Of a stretch of 7,012 bases of DNA, positions 1 to 6,435 are shown piece after piece. The notes below the pieces were generated by a model. It ran no database searches, was not told where the DNA came from, and saw only the letters and a program-made list of their open reading frames with translations. A program made the translations under genes and the position numbers. Origin of the DNA: Candidatus Doudnabacteria bacterium (lineage in GTDB: Bacteria > Patescibacteriota > Doudnabacteria > UBA920); the NCBI GenBank assembly GCA_016788805.1, contig JAEUSE010000049.1:1-7012 (forward strand), read 5' to 3'. The number at the start of each line of letters is the position of its first letter. The stretch's first letter is position 1.

Positions 1-34
1 TATATTTAGAGACGAGTTTTTAATTTATACGCAT

Positions 35-1429
35 ATGGCCAACAATAATGACTTGATGGAGAAAATAGTTTCCCTCTGTAAACGGCGGGGGTTTGTTTTT
101 CCCGGCTCAGAAATTTATGGCGGCATGGCTAACTCTTGGGACTACGGGCCTTTGGGTGTGGAGTTGAAGAATAATATCAAACAGCTTTGGTGGAAGCGGT
201 TTGTGCATCAGCGGGAAGATGTGGTGGGGTTGGATGCCGCTTTAATTATGAACCCAAAAGTGTGGGAGGCAAGTGGGCACGTAGCGACATTTTCTGACCC
301 GCTGGTGGAAGACAAAAAAACGAATGAGCGGTTTCGGTTGGACCATTTGCTAGAGGACGCAGGCGTGAACCCGGCCGGTATGAGCCTAGAGCAAATGTGG
401 CAGGCAGCTCAGGATAAGGGTCTTAAGAGCCCCTCGGGTAACCCACTTTCAGAGCCAAAGCAGTTTAACTTAATGTTCAAAACATTTATTGGTCCCACTG
501 AGGACGCAACGAGTACGGCCTACTTTCGTCCGGAAACCGCGCAGGCCATGTTTGTGCAGTTTAAGAATGTGTTAGACACGGCGCGCAAGCGTTTACCGTT
601 TGGTATAGCCCAGCAGGGTAAGGCGTTTCGTAACGAAATAACTCCGGGGAATTTTATATTTCGAACCCGCGAGTTTGAGCAAATGGAGATTGAATATTTT
701 ATTCCGGTGCCGCAGACTGATGCGGATTGGAACGAGTACTTTGAACAGTGGCGGCTTGCGATGGTGGACTGGATGACAAATGACTTGGGCATGAATACGC
801 AGCATGTGCATGAACTGGAAGTGGCGCGGGAAGATTTGGCTCACTACAGTAAGCGCACTATAGACTTTGAGTATGCATTTCCGTTCGGCACAAAAGAGCT
901 CTATGGATTGGCTTACAGAACAAACTTTGATTTAAGTAATCACGAAAAAGGGAGTGGTCAGGAGCTAAAATATACCGACCCGGAAACAGGGGAAAAGTCC
1001 GTCCCGCATGTGATAGAGCCCACGTGGGGCGTGGACCGGACTGTTTTGGCGGTGTTGTGTGAACACTACCGCGAAGAAGGCGAAGAAGATAAAAAACGTG
1101 TATGGTTGCAGTTGCCGGCCCGCCTGGCTCCGTACAAAGCAGCGGTGTTTCCGTTGTTGAAAAACAAACCTGAACTTGTGGCCAAAGCCAAAGAAGTGTA
1201 CGCACTACTGACGTCTCAAGACTCATTGCTTCCGGTTGCTTGGGATGACCGAGGTAACGTGGGTAAGCGGTACTACAGCCAAGATGAAATTGGTACGCCG
1301 TTCTGTATTACGGTAGATTTCGATACGCTCGAAAATAATACCGTAACAGTGCGCGACCGCGATACGGCCGTTCAGGAGCTTGTGCCGATTTCGGAACTCA
1401 TTACGTATTTGCGCGATAAAATTAAGTAA
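35..1429 (+). CDS. glyS: Glycyl-tRNA synthetase, single-chain dimeric type (class II)
   Basis: Charges tRNA-Gly with glycine in the cytoplasm using ATP. The 464-residue length fits the alpha2 type (also called glyQS), not the alpha2beta2 type. Visible landmarks: an N-terminal block RRGFVFPGSEIYGG (17-30); class II motif 2 with R199-N-E-I-T-P-G and R212-E-F-E-Q-M-E; the SNHEKGSG segment near H303; motif 3 E328-P-T-W-G-V-D-R335; and a C-terminal anticodon-binding domain from about 362 (LAPYKAAVFPL) to the end, including GKRYYSQDEIGTPF. Oddity: the insertion that carries two CxxC zinc pairs in Bacillus-type enzymes is present (about 88-150), but all four cysteines are replaced (near 93-96 and 132-135). 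The ATG at 35 is taken because the reading frame fits the family; ATG 56 (M8) is also possible. Neither has a clear Shine-Dalgarno site, and only 34 bases upstream are visible. Probably co-transcribed with the CYTH gene 37 bp downstream. Confidence 0.97.
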   Translation: MANNNDLMEKIVSLCKRRGFVFPGSEIYGGMANSWDYGPLGVELKNNIKQLWWKRFVHQREDVVGLDAALIMNPKVWEASGHVATFSDPLVEDKKTNERFRLDHLLEDAGVNPAGMSLEQMWQAAQDKGLKSPSGNPLSEPKQFNLMFKTFIGPTEDATSTAYFRPETAQAMFVQFKNVLDTARKRLPFGIAQQGKAFRNEITPGNFIFRTREFEQMEIEYFIPVPQTDADWNEYFEQWRLAMVDWMTNDLGMNTQHVHELEVAREDLAHYSKRTIDFEYAFPFGTKELYGLAYRTNFDLSNHEKGSGQELKYTDPETGEKSVPHVIEPTWGVDRTVLAVLCEHYREEGEEDKKRVWLQLPARLAPYKAAVFPLLKNKPELVAKAKEVYALLTSQDSLLPVAWDDRGNVGKRYYSQDEIGTPFCITVDFDTLENNTVTVRDRDTAVQELVPISELITYLRDKIK

Positions 1430-1433
1430 GTGA

Positions 1434-1451
1434 GACGCGCCTAGGTGCGTC
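1434..1451 (+). other. Short intergenic hairpin between glyS and the CYTH gene
   Basis: GACGCGC pairs with GTGCGTC around a CTAG tetraloop, giving a 7-bp stem with one G-U pair. It begins 4 bases after the glyS stop and ends just before the next gene's ribosome site. No T-run follows, so it is not an intrinsic terminator. An mRNA-stability or processing role is possible but is inference. Confidence 0.4.
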
Positions 1452-1454
1452 GCT

Positions 1455-1460
1455 GAGGAG
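1455..1460 (+). promoter_or_regulatory. Ribosome binding site that fixes the CYTH gene start
   Basis: GAGGAG lies 6 bases before the ATG at 1467. A TTG at 1461 directly abuts the site and is too close to serve as the start, so the ATG is chosen. This is the clearest Shine-Dalgarno sequence in the window. Confidence 0.75.
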
Positions 1461-1466
1461 TTGTAC

Positions 1467-2051
1467 ATGGAACCTCACGCACAACCAGCCCATGTCCCTG
1501 TGGAGGCGGAGGTAAAGCTCGTCATTTCTGAGGCGGAGTATGAGTCACTGTCCGCTCGGTTATTGGAGCTGGGTTTTGGCGCGACTCCGCGTGTTGCGCA
1601 GGAAGACTATTATATAGAGCATGAAGCCTCCGACTTGGGAGGGATGAATTTTTCCCGCTTACGTAAAGAGGACTCGACGTATACATGGAATCGTAAACAT
1701 CACGCGTTGGACAGTCAGGGTGAAAAAGTCCGATTGGAAGAGACCAAAGACTTGTCTGAAGCGGAGTTTTACTCTTTGTTGTCTTCGGCTCCGTCTGAGC
1801 CGATTATAATTCGCAAAGACCGCCAGAACTACACGGGAACTATAGAAACCTGGCCCGCGACGGTCTCGCTCGACATGGTTGTCATGAATGAAGTCACGAA
1901 ATACTTTATTGAGGTAGAAGTAATGACAGACATAGAACACGGCGTAGCGGTTCGGCGTCTCTGCAAGGACTGGGCCGTAACCGTTTTGGGTGTAACGGGT
2001 ATGGAAGCGCCGGGGTATCTGAAACAATACTTAAACACCAGCCCTTCCTAA
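1467..2051 (+). CDS. CYTH-domain protein (CyaB / thiamine-triphosphatase-like)
   Basis: A 194-residue soluble protein of the CYTH family, which forms a tunnel-shaped beta barrel that binds triphosphates and metal; members include class IV adenylate cyclases and tri/polyphosphatases. Signature residues are present: the N-terminal ExExK motif (E13-A-E-V-K17), D47-Y-Y (the usual DxY strand), R64-x-R66, W74-N-R-K77, R89-L-E-E, R116-K-D-R119, and the late acidic strands L135-D and E149-V-E151. All basic and acidic tunnel strands seem kept, so an active enzyme is likely. The substrate cannot be read from sequence; cyclic AMP synthesis is less likely than hydrolysis of an inorganic or nucleoside triphosphate. 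The start is set by GAGGAG at the right spacing. It sits 37 bp behind glyS in the same orientation, so probably one operon, and ends one base short of the convergent gene's stop. The first ten or so residues are Pro/His/Ala-rich and probably disordered. Confidence 0.88.
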   Translation: MEPHAQPAHVPVEAEVKLVISEAEYESLSARLLELGFGATPRVAQEDYYIEHEASDLGGMNFSRLRKEDSTYTWNRKHHALDSQGEKVRLEETKDLSEAEFYSLLSSAPSEPIIIRKDRQNYTGTIETWPATVSLDMVVMNEVTKYFIEVEVMTDIEHGVAVRRLCKDWAVTVLGVTGMEAPGYLKQYLNTSPS

Positions 2052-2052
2052 A

Positions 2053-2925
2053 CTAGGGGTCAAGTTGGTGGTCGAGATTTTCTTGGTTTGCGGACCAAGC
2101 GCATACCGCGGCTTGCGCCTGGGGGAGGGTATTACACAAGCCTAAGCTTTGTTCAAGGTTATAACCGGTGAACAGCATAAGCCCTTGACCGAGTGCGTTA
2201 GCGCAGGCTGGGAAAAAACCCGGCTTACCCGTTTTGTCTATTGTTTCCGCTTCGGTGCATATGGTCGGTACGGCGGATTTTAGGTTCGCGTTTGCTTGGT
2301 ATAATTTTTTGGTCGTGTATTCCATAAGTATGCCGCTCGTGCAAGGCTCCACGCCGGTGGTCTGGAATATACGCACGCACGCGTCCGTGGCTTCCGCCAG
2401 TGTTAAGCCGCTATGTCCCATAATGCCGTGTCCGAGTCCGTGCACACATTGTCTACGCGTGACGGGCTCGGTGAATGGGGTACAGGCCTCGGCGGCAAAG
2501 GCGGTAATGTCTTGCCCTGTGTCTCTTTGATTGCTAATTGTACTTTCCATAACGCCGTGAAAACAACCGTCCACGCAATTGTGATTGCATTCTATGAATG
2601 AGGCGCCGATGTCTCCCCGGTGTTTGGTGAGTACCGCATTGCCTATAGCGTGGGCAATAAGGTGGCAATCGGTTACGGCACCAGCCCGCTGGAGTCCGCG
2701 CGCCTCGTTGAGTAGGTCGGCGGCGGGCACGGTTTCAGCTCGCGTCGCCAGCTGTTTCGCGTAACAGCTGGATATTTCTATGGCATTGGTCAGTCGCGCG
2801 CAAACGGTGTCGCTCACGTTGCTTGGTTGAGTATCCTGTTGTCGGTTTTGGTACGCACCTACCCCGAAGGCTCCTATGAGGAGAAGAGTGAGCACAACCC
2901 AGTATTTATTGAGCGGTTTGCGCAT
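2053..2925 (-). CDS. Membrane-anchored Cys/His-rich repeat protein of unknown function
   Basis: 290 residues; function not recognised. After a short basic start (RKPLNK), residues 9-24 form one hydrophobic segment, best read as an uncleaved anchor placing the rest outside the membrane; no lipobox cysteine is seen. The outer part has 14 cysteines (42, 54, 87, 113, 117, 121, 148, 160, 183, 195, 223, 241, 264, 275). They fall in a repeated plan: C-x-[HSN]-[GA]-x3-[EGH] at 121, 160, 195 and 241, each followed about 23-28 residues later by another Cys (148, 183, 223, 264), then the next repeat 11-18 residues on. C87-H-x3-H-x2-G at 87-95 and C160-V-H-G-L-G-H-G stand out as possible metal or redox sites. 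The even Cys count suggests disulfide-linked helical hairpins. It is convergent with the CYTH gene (1-bp gap) and divergent from the M16 peptidase gene. No Shine-Dalgarno site precedes the ATG. I recall similar hypothetical proteins in CPR-like genomes but cannot name a family. Confidence 0.8.
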   Translation of the reverse strand: MRKPLNKYWVVLTLLLIGAFGVGAYQNRQQDTQPSNVSDTVCARLTNAIEISSCYAKQLATRAETVPAADLLNEARGLQRAGAVTDCHLIAHAIGNAVLTKHRGDIGASFIECNHNCVDGCFHGVMESTISNQRDTGQDITAFAAEACTPFTEPVTRRQCVHGLGHGIMGHSGLTLAEATDACVRIFQTTGVEPCTSGILMEYTTKKLYQANANLKSAVPTICTEAETIDKTGKPGFFPACANALGQGLMLFTGYNLEQSLGLCNTLPQAQAAVCAWSANQENLDHQLDP

Positions 2926-2946
2926 GGCTAGTGAACTTAGTATGAT
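2918..2946 (+). promoter_or_regulatory. Candidate promoter for the M16 peptidase gene
   Basis: TTGCGC (2918-2923), a 17-base spacer, then TATGAT (2941-2946, one mismatch to consensus). The -35 matches only three of six bases. Initiation near 2953 would give a leader of about 48 bases. It overlaps the minus-strand promoter region and the start codon of the divergent gene, so the two could interfere with each other. Confidence 0.4.
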
Positions 2947-2952
2947 ATCTTT

Positions 2953-2961
2953 ATTCTACCA
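2953..2961 (-). promoter_or_regulatory. Extended -10 promoter for the Cys/His-rich protein gene
   Basis: Read on the minus strand the element is TGGTAGAAT, an extended -10 (TGn) with one mismatch to TATAAT. Predicted initiation near 2946 gives a leader of about 21 bases before the ATG at 2925. No good -35 is seen at normal spacing, which an extended -10 can tolerate. Confidence 0.45.
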
Positions 2962-3000
2962 GACGGTGTGTGGTTTATTTTGAAGGATAGTCTTTTATAT

Positions 3001-4278
3001 ATGAAATACGAAAAACAGGTGCTTTCAAACGGCTTAACCATTGTAACCGTTCCCAGTTCAGACGCGGAGAGCGTGGTGGTGGACATTTTTGTAAAAACCG
3101 GCTCACGCTCGGAGGCCAAGCAGGAAGCGGGCGTGTCTCACTTTTTGGAACATTTTTTGTTTAAGGGGACGAAAAAGTACCCGACGGCCATGGCTATTAA
3201 CGAAATAGTAGACGGCATTGGCGGAGATATGAATGCGTTTACCAGTAAGGAAGTGACGCAATATTATATAAAGGCCAGGAGCAAATACTTGCCTCTCATT
3301 TTTGACATATTGACCGACATGGTGCAGCAGCCGTTATTTGACCCGGCAGAGCTGGAAAAAGAAAAGGGTGTGATAGTGGAAGAGATGAACATGTATAAGG
3401 ACATGCCTCAGGCGGTGGTGGACGAAGCGTTGGATTTGCTGATGTGGCCAAAAGACGTGCTCGGGCAACCGATTATCGGTCGGAAGGAAACGATAACGAG
3501 TTTTAGTCCCAAGATTTTTCACGCCTACATGCGACGACATTACCAGCCGAGCAATATGATGATTGGCGTGTCCGGCAAATTTAATTCGCGGGAGTTGCGT
3601 AATTTAATAAAAAAGTCTTGGGGGCCGGTTAAGAAACAACGCGCCGGGGGCTGGCGCAAGGTAACCGACGTGCAGACCAAGCCGCGGTTTAAGTTATTGT
3701 ATAAGGAAACAGAACAGGCGCAGTTAGCTTTAGGCTTTAAGGGTTTTGCCAACAACGACAAGCGCAATCCGGCGATGACGGTGTTGTCTACTATTTTAGG
3801 CGGCGGCATGAGCAGCCGGCTGTGGGATGAAATTCGGGAGAAGCGCGGGCTGGCGTACTATGTACGGTGCAGCGGCGGGTCGTATCAGGACACGGGTCAG
3901 TTTGTGGTGAGCGCGGGTGTACAAATTCCAAAGATTCAAGAGGCCGTAGAGGTTATATTTTCGGAACTAAAGCGGGTGGTAGATGTGTTAGTTGACGAGA
4001 AAGAGCTTTTAAAGGCGAAAGAGTATCTGAAAGGTAAAACAGCCTTGGCACTGGAGGACAACCAGGTTCGGTTGGACTGGTACTTGGACCAGGTTGCCTT
4101 TAAGAAGGTGGTGCTATCCCCTCAGGCCGCTTATGATCGGATAGACGCAGTAACTCGGAAGGATGTGCAGGCGGTTGCGCAACAGTTGTTTCGTTCCGCC
4201 CAAGCTTCGTTGGCGGTGCTTGGTCCGTACAAAGACGGTGCGTTAGAAAAGTCCTTGCAGAAGGCTATTAAATTTTAA
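3001..4278 (+). CDS. M16 family zinc metallopeptidase (processing-peptidase-like, PqqL/YmxG type)
   Basis: A 425-residue single-unit M16B peptidase, of the usual length for the two-domain half-clamshell that dimerises to degrade or process peptides. The inverted zinc motif H47-F-L-E50-H51 is complete; the third ligand is E127 or E128 in VIVEEMNMYKDMP, about 76 residues later as the family expects. The C-terminal domain carries GGGMSSR273-L and R282-G-L-A-Y286-Y, the conserved Arg/Tyr region that assists substrate binding. It should therefore be catalytically competent on its own, unlike families that split active and inactive halves between genes. No signal peptide is seen, so it is likely cytoplasmic. 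The start at ATG 3001 (MKYEKQVLSNGLTIV) matches where family members begin; an upstream in-frame GTG at 2968 would add 11 residues with no homology. GAAGGA at 2982-2987 is a ribosome site with a rather long 13-base spacer. Natural substrate unknown. Confidence 0.94.
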   Translation: MKYEKQVLSNGLTIVTVPSSDAESVVVDIFVKTGSRSEAKQEAGVSHFLEHFLFKGTKKYPTAMAINEIVDGIGGDMNAFTSKEVTQYYIKARSKYLPLIFDILTDMVQQPLFDPAELEKEKGVIVEEMNMYKDMPQAVVDEALDLLMWPKDVLGQPIIGRKETITSFSPKIFHAYMRRHYQPSNMMIGVSGKFNSRELRNLIKKSWGPVKKQRAGGWRKVTDVQTKPRFKLLYKETEQAQLALGFKGFANNDKRNPAMTVLSTILGGGMSSRLWDEIREKRGLAYYVRCSGGSYQDTGQFVVSAGVQIPKIQEAVEVIFSELKRVVDVLVDEKELLKAKEYLKGKTALALEDNQVRLDWYLDQVAFKKVVLSPQAAYDRIDAVTRKDVQAVAQQLFRSAQASLAVLGPYKDGALEKSLQKAIKF

Positions 4279-4289
4279 ACTTCATTTAT

Positions 4290-4383
4290 CCAGATATACA
4301 GATTAACACTAACCTACAGATACCTACGGATAAACACGTTTGGAATCTGTGGGTATCTGTAGATTCGCATGATATCTGCAGAT
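4290..4383. repeat. CAGAT/ATCTG repeat block with an 18-bp inverted repeat
   Basis: Fills the gap between the peptidase and aminotransferase genes. Bases 4314-4331 pair with 4345-4362 (18 pairs, two of them G-U/T-G) around a 13-base loop. Outside this, CAGATAT at 4291-4297 pairs with ATATCTG at 4372-4378, and ACAGATT at 4298-4304 can alternatively pair with AATCTGT at 4344-4350. ATCTGCAGAT (4374-4383) is a perfect palindrome. The left half carries CAGAT words at 4291, 4299 and 4317; the right half carries ATCTG words near 4345, 4355, 4374 and 4382, spaced roughly 8-19 bases. No T-run follows the stem, so it is not a standard intrinsic terminator. It resembles a dispersed intergenic repeat or a miniature inverted-repeat element, but one window cannot show dispersal. 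Confidence 0.75.
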
Positions 4384-4395
4384 CTGAATTATATT

Positions 4396-5277
4396 ATGTT
4401 TGACTATAAAACCAGCATTGCGTTGTTTCGCGATGAATTTGTGCCTTTTGGCGAAGCGCGAGTGAGCATTGCGTCCTCTCCTGTATTGTACGGTTTGGCC
4501 GTATATACGGTGTTTAACGTGGTGTGGGATGAAGAAACAAATCGGTTGCAGGCGTTTCGGTTACGCGACCATTGGAAACGACTCTGTAACTCGGCACGTA
4601 TTATGGGGTTTGCGGATTTTGCTGAGAGTCATCCGTATGTGCGGTTTGAGTCGCAGATGAAAGATTTGCTTAAACGAAATAATGTACAAGAAAGTGTATT
4701 GGTTCGAGCGAGCATATTTATAGACGAGCTTATTGCCGGTACGCGCATTGCGGGTTTAAAAAATAGCTTTTCCGCCTATGTGTACCCTATGGGACAGTTT
4801 TATAAAAAAGAAGGTGTGCATGTATGTGTAAGTACCTGGCGACACGTGGAGGATGACGCTATTCCCGCCAGAGCGAAAGTAAACGGTTTGTATGTGAGTA
4901 ATAGCCTCATGAAGAACGAGGCCCTCCTAAACGGCTATGACGAAGCTATTTGTTTGGACAGAGATGGTCATGTGACTGAGGGTACAGTAGCAAACATTTT
5001 TATGGTTCGCGGCGGTGTGCTTATCACGCCGAATGTAACCTCCGATATTTTGGAGGGTATTACTCGAGATACAATCATAACCCTCATACGCCATTTGAAT
5101 ATGTCTCTGGAAGTTCGCGCCATCGACCGAAGTGAGTTGTACATGGCCGACGAACTTTTCTTCTGCGGTTCCAGTGCTCGGGTAACGGCCATATTGTCTG
5201 TAGACAAACGACCCGTAGGTCGCGGTGAGATTGGTCCTATCACGCAAAAGCTTTCAGAAGCGTATGAGGCACTGTAA
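4396..5277 (+). CDS. Class IV PLP-dependent aminotransferase (branched-chain aminotransferase-like)
   Basis: Fold-type IV aminotransferase of 293 residues that should move an amino group between an amino acid and a 2-oxo acid using pyridoxal phosphate in the cytoplasm. Visible: FRLRDHWKRL (phosphate-binding Arg region), catalytic lysine K161 in AKVNGLYVSN, E195 in VTEGTVANIF exactly 34 residues later (as in E. coli IlvE K159/E193), then ILEGITRD, ADELFFCGSSARVTAI and a GPIT-like C-terminus. These resemble IlvE most. However, where IlvE has Y-G-x3-F-E-G-x-R this protein has Y32-G-L-A-V-Y-T-V-F-N, so the FEG-x-R signature is lost and substrate preference (branched-chain, D-amino acid or other) is open; ilvE is therefore not assigned. 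ATG 4396 is preferred because it follows the repeat block and leaves a normal N-terminus; ATG 4369 would add nine residues encoded by repeat sequence. Neither has a Shine-Dalgarno site. No other amino-acid biosynthesis gene is in view. Confidence 0.9.
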   Translation: MFDYKTSIALFRDEFVPFGEARVSIASSPVLYGLAVYTVFNVVWDEETNRLQAFRLRDHWKRLCNSARIMGFADFAESHPYVRFESQMKDLLKRNNVQESVLVRASIFIDELIAGTRIAGLKNSFSAYVYPMGQFYKKEGVHVCVSTWRHVEDDAIPARAKVNGLYVSNSLMKNEALLNGYDEAICLDRDGHVTEGTVANIFMVRGGVLITPNVTSDILEGITRDTIITLIRHLNMSLEVRAIDRSELYMADELFFCGSSARVTAILSVDKRPVGRGEIGPITQKLSEAYEAL

Positions 5278-5352
5278 CGAGGCATCGCCGACACCTCTCT
5301 TGATTGGCTTACTTTGGTGGAGTAGCGCATGCACGGGAGATATTTGTGATTC

Positions 5353-5358
5353 TATACT
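5353..5358 (+). promoter_or_regulatory. Possible -10 element for nfo
   Basis: TATACT in the 121-base gap before nfo; initiation near 5365 would leave a leader of about 34 bases that includes AGGA at 5385-5388. No convincing -35 is seen 16-18 bases upstream, so this is weak. The rest of the 5278-5398 gap shows no terminator or RNA gene. Confidence 0.25.
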
Positions 5359-5398
5359 AGCTGTTCAGTCGCGCAATATATTTTAGGAACATACATTA

Positions 5399-6286
5399 GT
5401 GAAACAGTACTTACAGAGTATGAAGATAAAAATTGGGTGTCATGTGTCTATCGCGGGTGGGATATTTAACGCTCCTAAGAATGCAGCCGAGTTAGGTTGC
5501 GAGACATTTCAAATATTTACTCGTAGTCCGCAAGGCGGGCCGGTGCCGGCACTTACCGACGAAGCGGTGGGGTTATTTAAGGCCGGTATGCAGCAGCATG
5601 GTTTTACGGACTTCGTTATTCACGCGCCGTACATTATTAATTTCGGCTCCGGCAAGCCACAAACTTTTCACGGGTCTATTTCCATTATTCGTGCGGAGCT
5701 TGAGCGGGGGAGCTTGCTGGGAGCCAAGTATGTCATGTTCCATCCGGGTAGTTTTAAAGACCTAGGCCCGGAGGAGGGTATGAAGCAAGTTAAAGCCGGC
5801 TTACAAGAGGTTTTGGGGGGCTACAAGGGCACTACCGAGTTGCTTATAGAGATATCCGCAGGAGCAGGCCAGGTCGTGGGTGATACGTTTGAGGAGCTGG
5901 CGGAGCTGGTCGCGGTTCTCAAAAAATATCATGGTTTTGGCGGAATTTGTTACGATACACAGCACGCATTTGCTTCCGGTTACGATATTCGCACGCAATT
6001 GGCAGTGACCGACACGTTTAAAAAGTTTGAAGAAGTTATTGGGTTGGAATATTTTCGCATGAGCCATGTGAATGACAGCAAAGTTGAGTTTGCCTCTCAT
6101 AAAGATAGGCATGAACACCTGGGAGACGGACATATTGGCGTAAAAGGTTTTGGCGAGTTCATACAGCACTTGTCTCAATTTAAAACAAAAGAGGAAAACC
6201 AATTCATGCCCTTGATTTTAGAAACCGAGCATGATAAAGTGCAAACAGACATTGAAATTCTTAAAAAATTAAGAAACAAATCGTAA
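5399..6286 (+). CDS. nfo: Endonuclease IV (AP endonuclease, deoxyribonuclease IV)
   Basis: Cuts DNA 5' of abasic sites and trims blocked 3' ends in base-excision repair, with a three-zinc centre in a TIM barrel. 295 residues, near the usual 280-300. All nine metal ligands are present by alignment to the E. coli enzyme: H75 (HAPYIINFGSG), H115 (HPGS), E151, D186 and H189 (YDTQHAFASGYD), H223 (SHVNDSK), D236 and H238 (DRH), E275 (LILETE). The N-terminal IGCHVSIAGG and FQIFTRSPQ also match. The usual ENTAGQG around the zinc Glu reads EISAGAG here, a modest variation that keeps the ligand. GTG 5399 is chosen because AGGA at 5385-5388 precedes it by 10 bases; ATG 5420, without a ribosome site, would start closer to the typical family N-terminus. 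Two small genes follow within 25 bases and probably share its transcript to the terminator at 6656-6678. Confidence 0.96.
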   Translation: MKQYLQSMKIKIGCHVSIAGGIFNAPKNAAELGCETFQIFTRSPQGGPVPALTDEAVGLFKAGMQQHGFTDFVIHAPYIINFGSGKPQTFHGSISIIRAELERGSLLGAKYVMFHPGSFKDLGPEEGMKQVKAGLQEVLGGYKGTTELLIEISAGAGQVVGDTFEELAELVAVLKKYHGFGGICYDTQHAFASGYDIRTQLAVTDTFKKFEEVIGLEYFRMSHVNDSKVEFASHKDRHEHLGDGHIGVKGFGEFIQHLSQFKTKEENQFMPLILETEHDKVQTDIEILKKLRNKS

Positions 6287-6309
6287 ATACTATGGAGATG
6301 GAATCACCT

Positions 6310-6429
6310 ATGAGTGTAGACAGGTTAGTTGAAGAGGCTCGAGCGAATTTTCTGGCAAATAATCCTGAATTTGCGGCTAGATCCTCGGAACAACTCACGG
6401 CCGACCTTTATACTGAGATGGGGAATTAA
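6310..6429 (+). CDS. Small acidic hypothetical protein (39 aa)
   Basis: A short reading frame starting MSVDRLVEEARANF and ending at TAA 6427-6429. It lies 23 bases after nfo and stops 6 bases before the next gene, the tight packing expected of a translated operon member. GATGGA at 6297-6302 lies 7 bases upstream as a plausible ribosome site; ATGs at 6292 and 6298 would extend it to 45 or 43 residues but lack a site. The product is acidic (seven Asp/Glu against three Arg), probably helical, with no membrane segment or cysteine. No family is recognised. Being short, it could be a chance reading frame; spacing and ribosome site favour a real gene. Confidence 0.5.
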   Translation: MSVDRLVEEARANFLANNPEFAARSSEQLTADLYTEMGN

Positions 6430-6435
6430 ATTAAT

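Noticed and set aside
1..34. T-box or other riboswitch upstream of glyS
   Set aside because: Only 34 bases are visible and no anti-terminator or specifier element can be seen.
858..1226. 122-codon minus-strand frame inside glyS
   Set aside because: The plus strand encodes conserved GlyRS motif 3 and the anticodon-binding domain; the opposite frame is a shadow.
1434..1451. Hairpin after glyS read as a terminator
   Set aside because: No T-run follows, and a well-placed ribosome site for the next gene lies immediately downstream.
2234..2601. Plus-strand reading frames opposite the Cys-repeat gene
   Set aside because: They lie wholly inside the minus-strand gene, whose product shows an anchor and regular Cys repeats; the opposing frames show no motif or ribosome site.
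4314..4362. Long hairpin read as an intrinsic terminator of the M16 peptidase gene
   Set aside because: The stem is only moderately GC-rich, the loop is 13 bases and no T-run follows on either strand, so it was kept as a repeat.
4290..4383. CRISPR array
   Set aside because: The repeated word is only 5-7 bases, inverted between halves, with irregular short spacing and no unique spacers.
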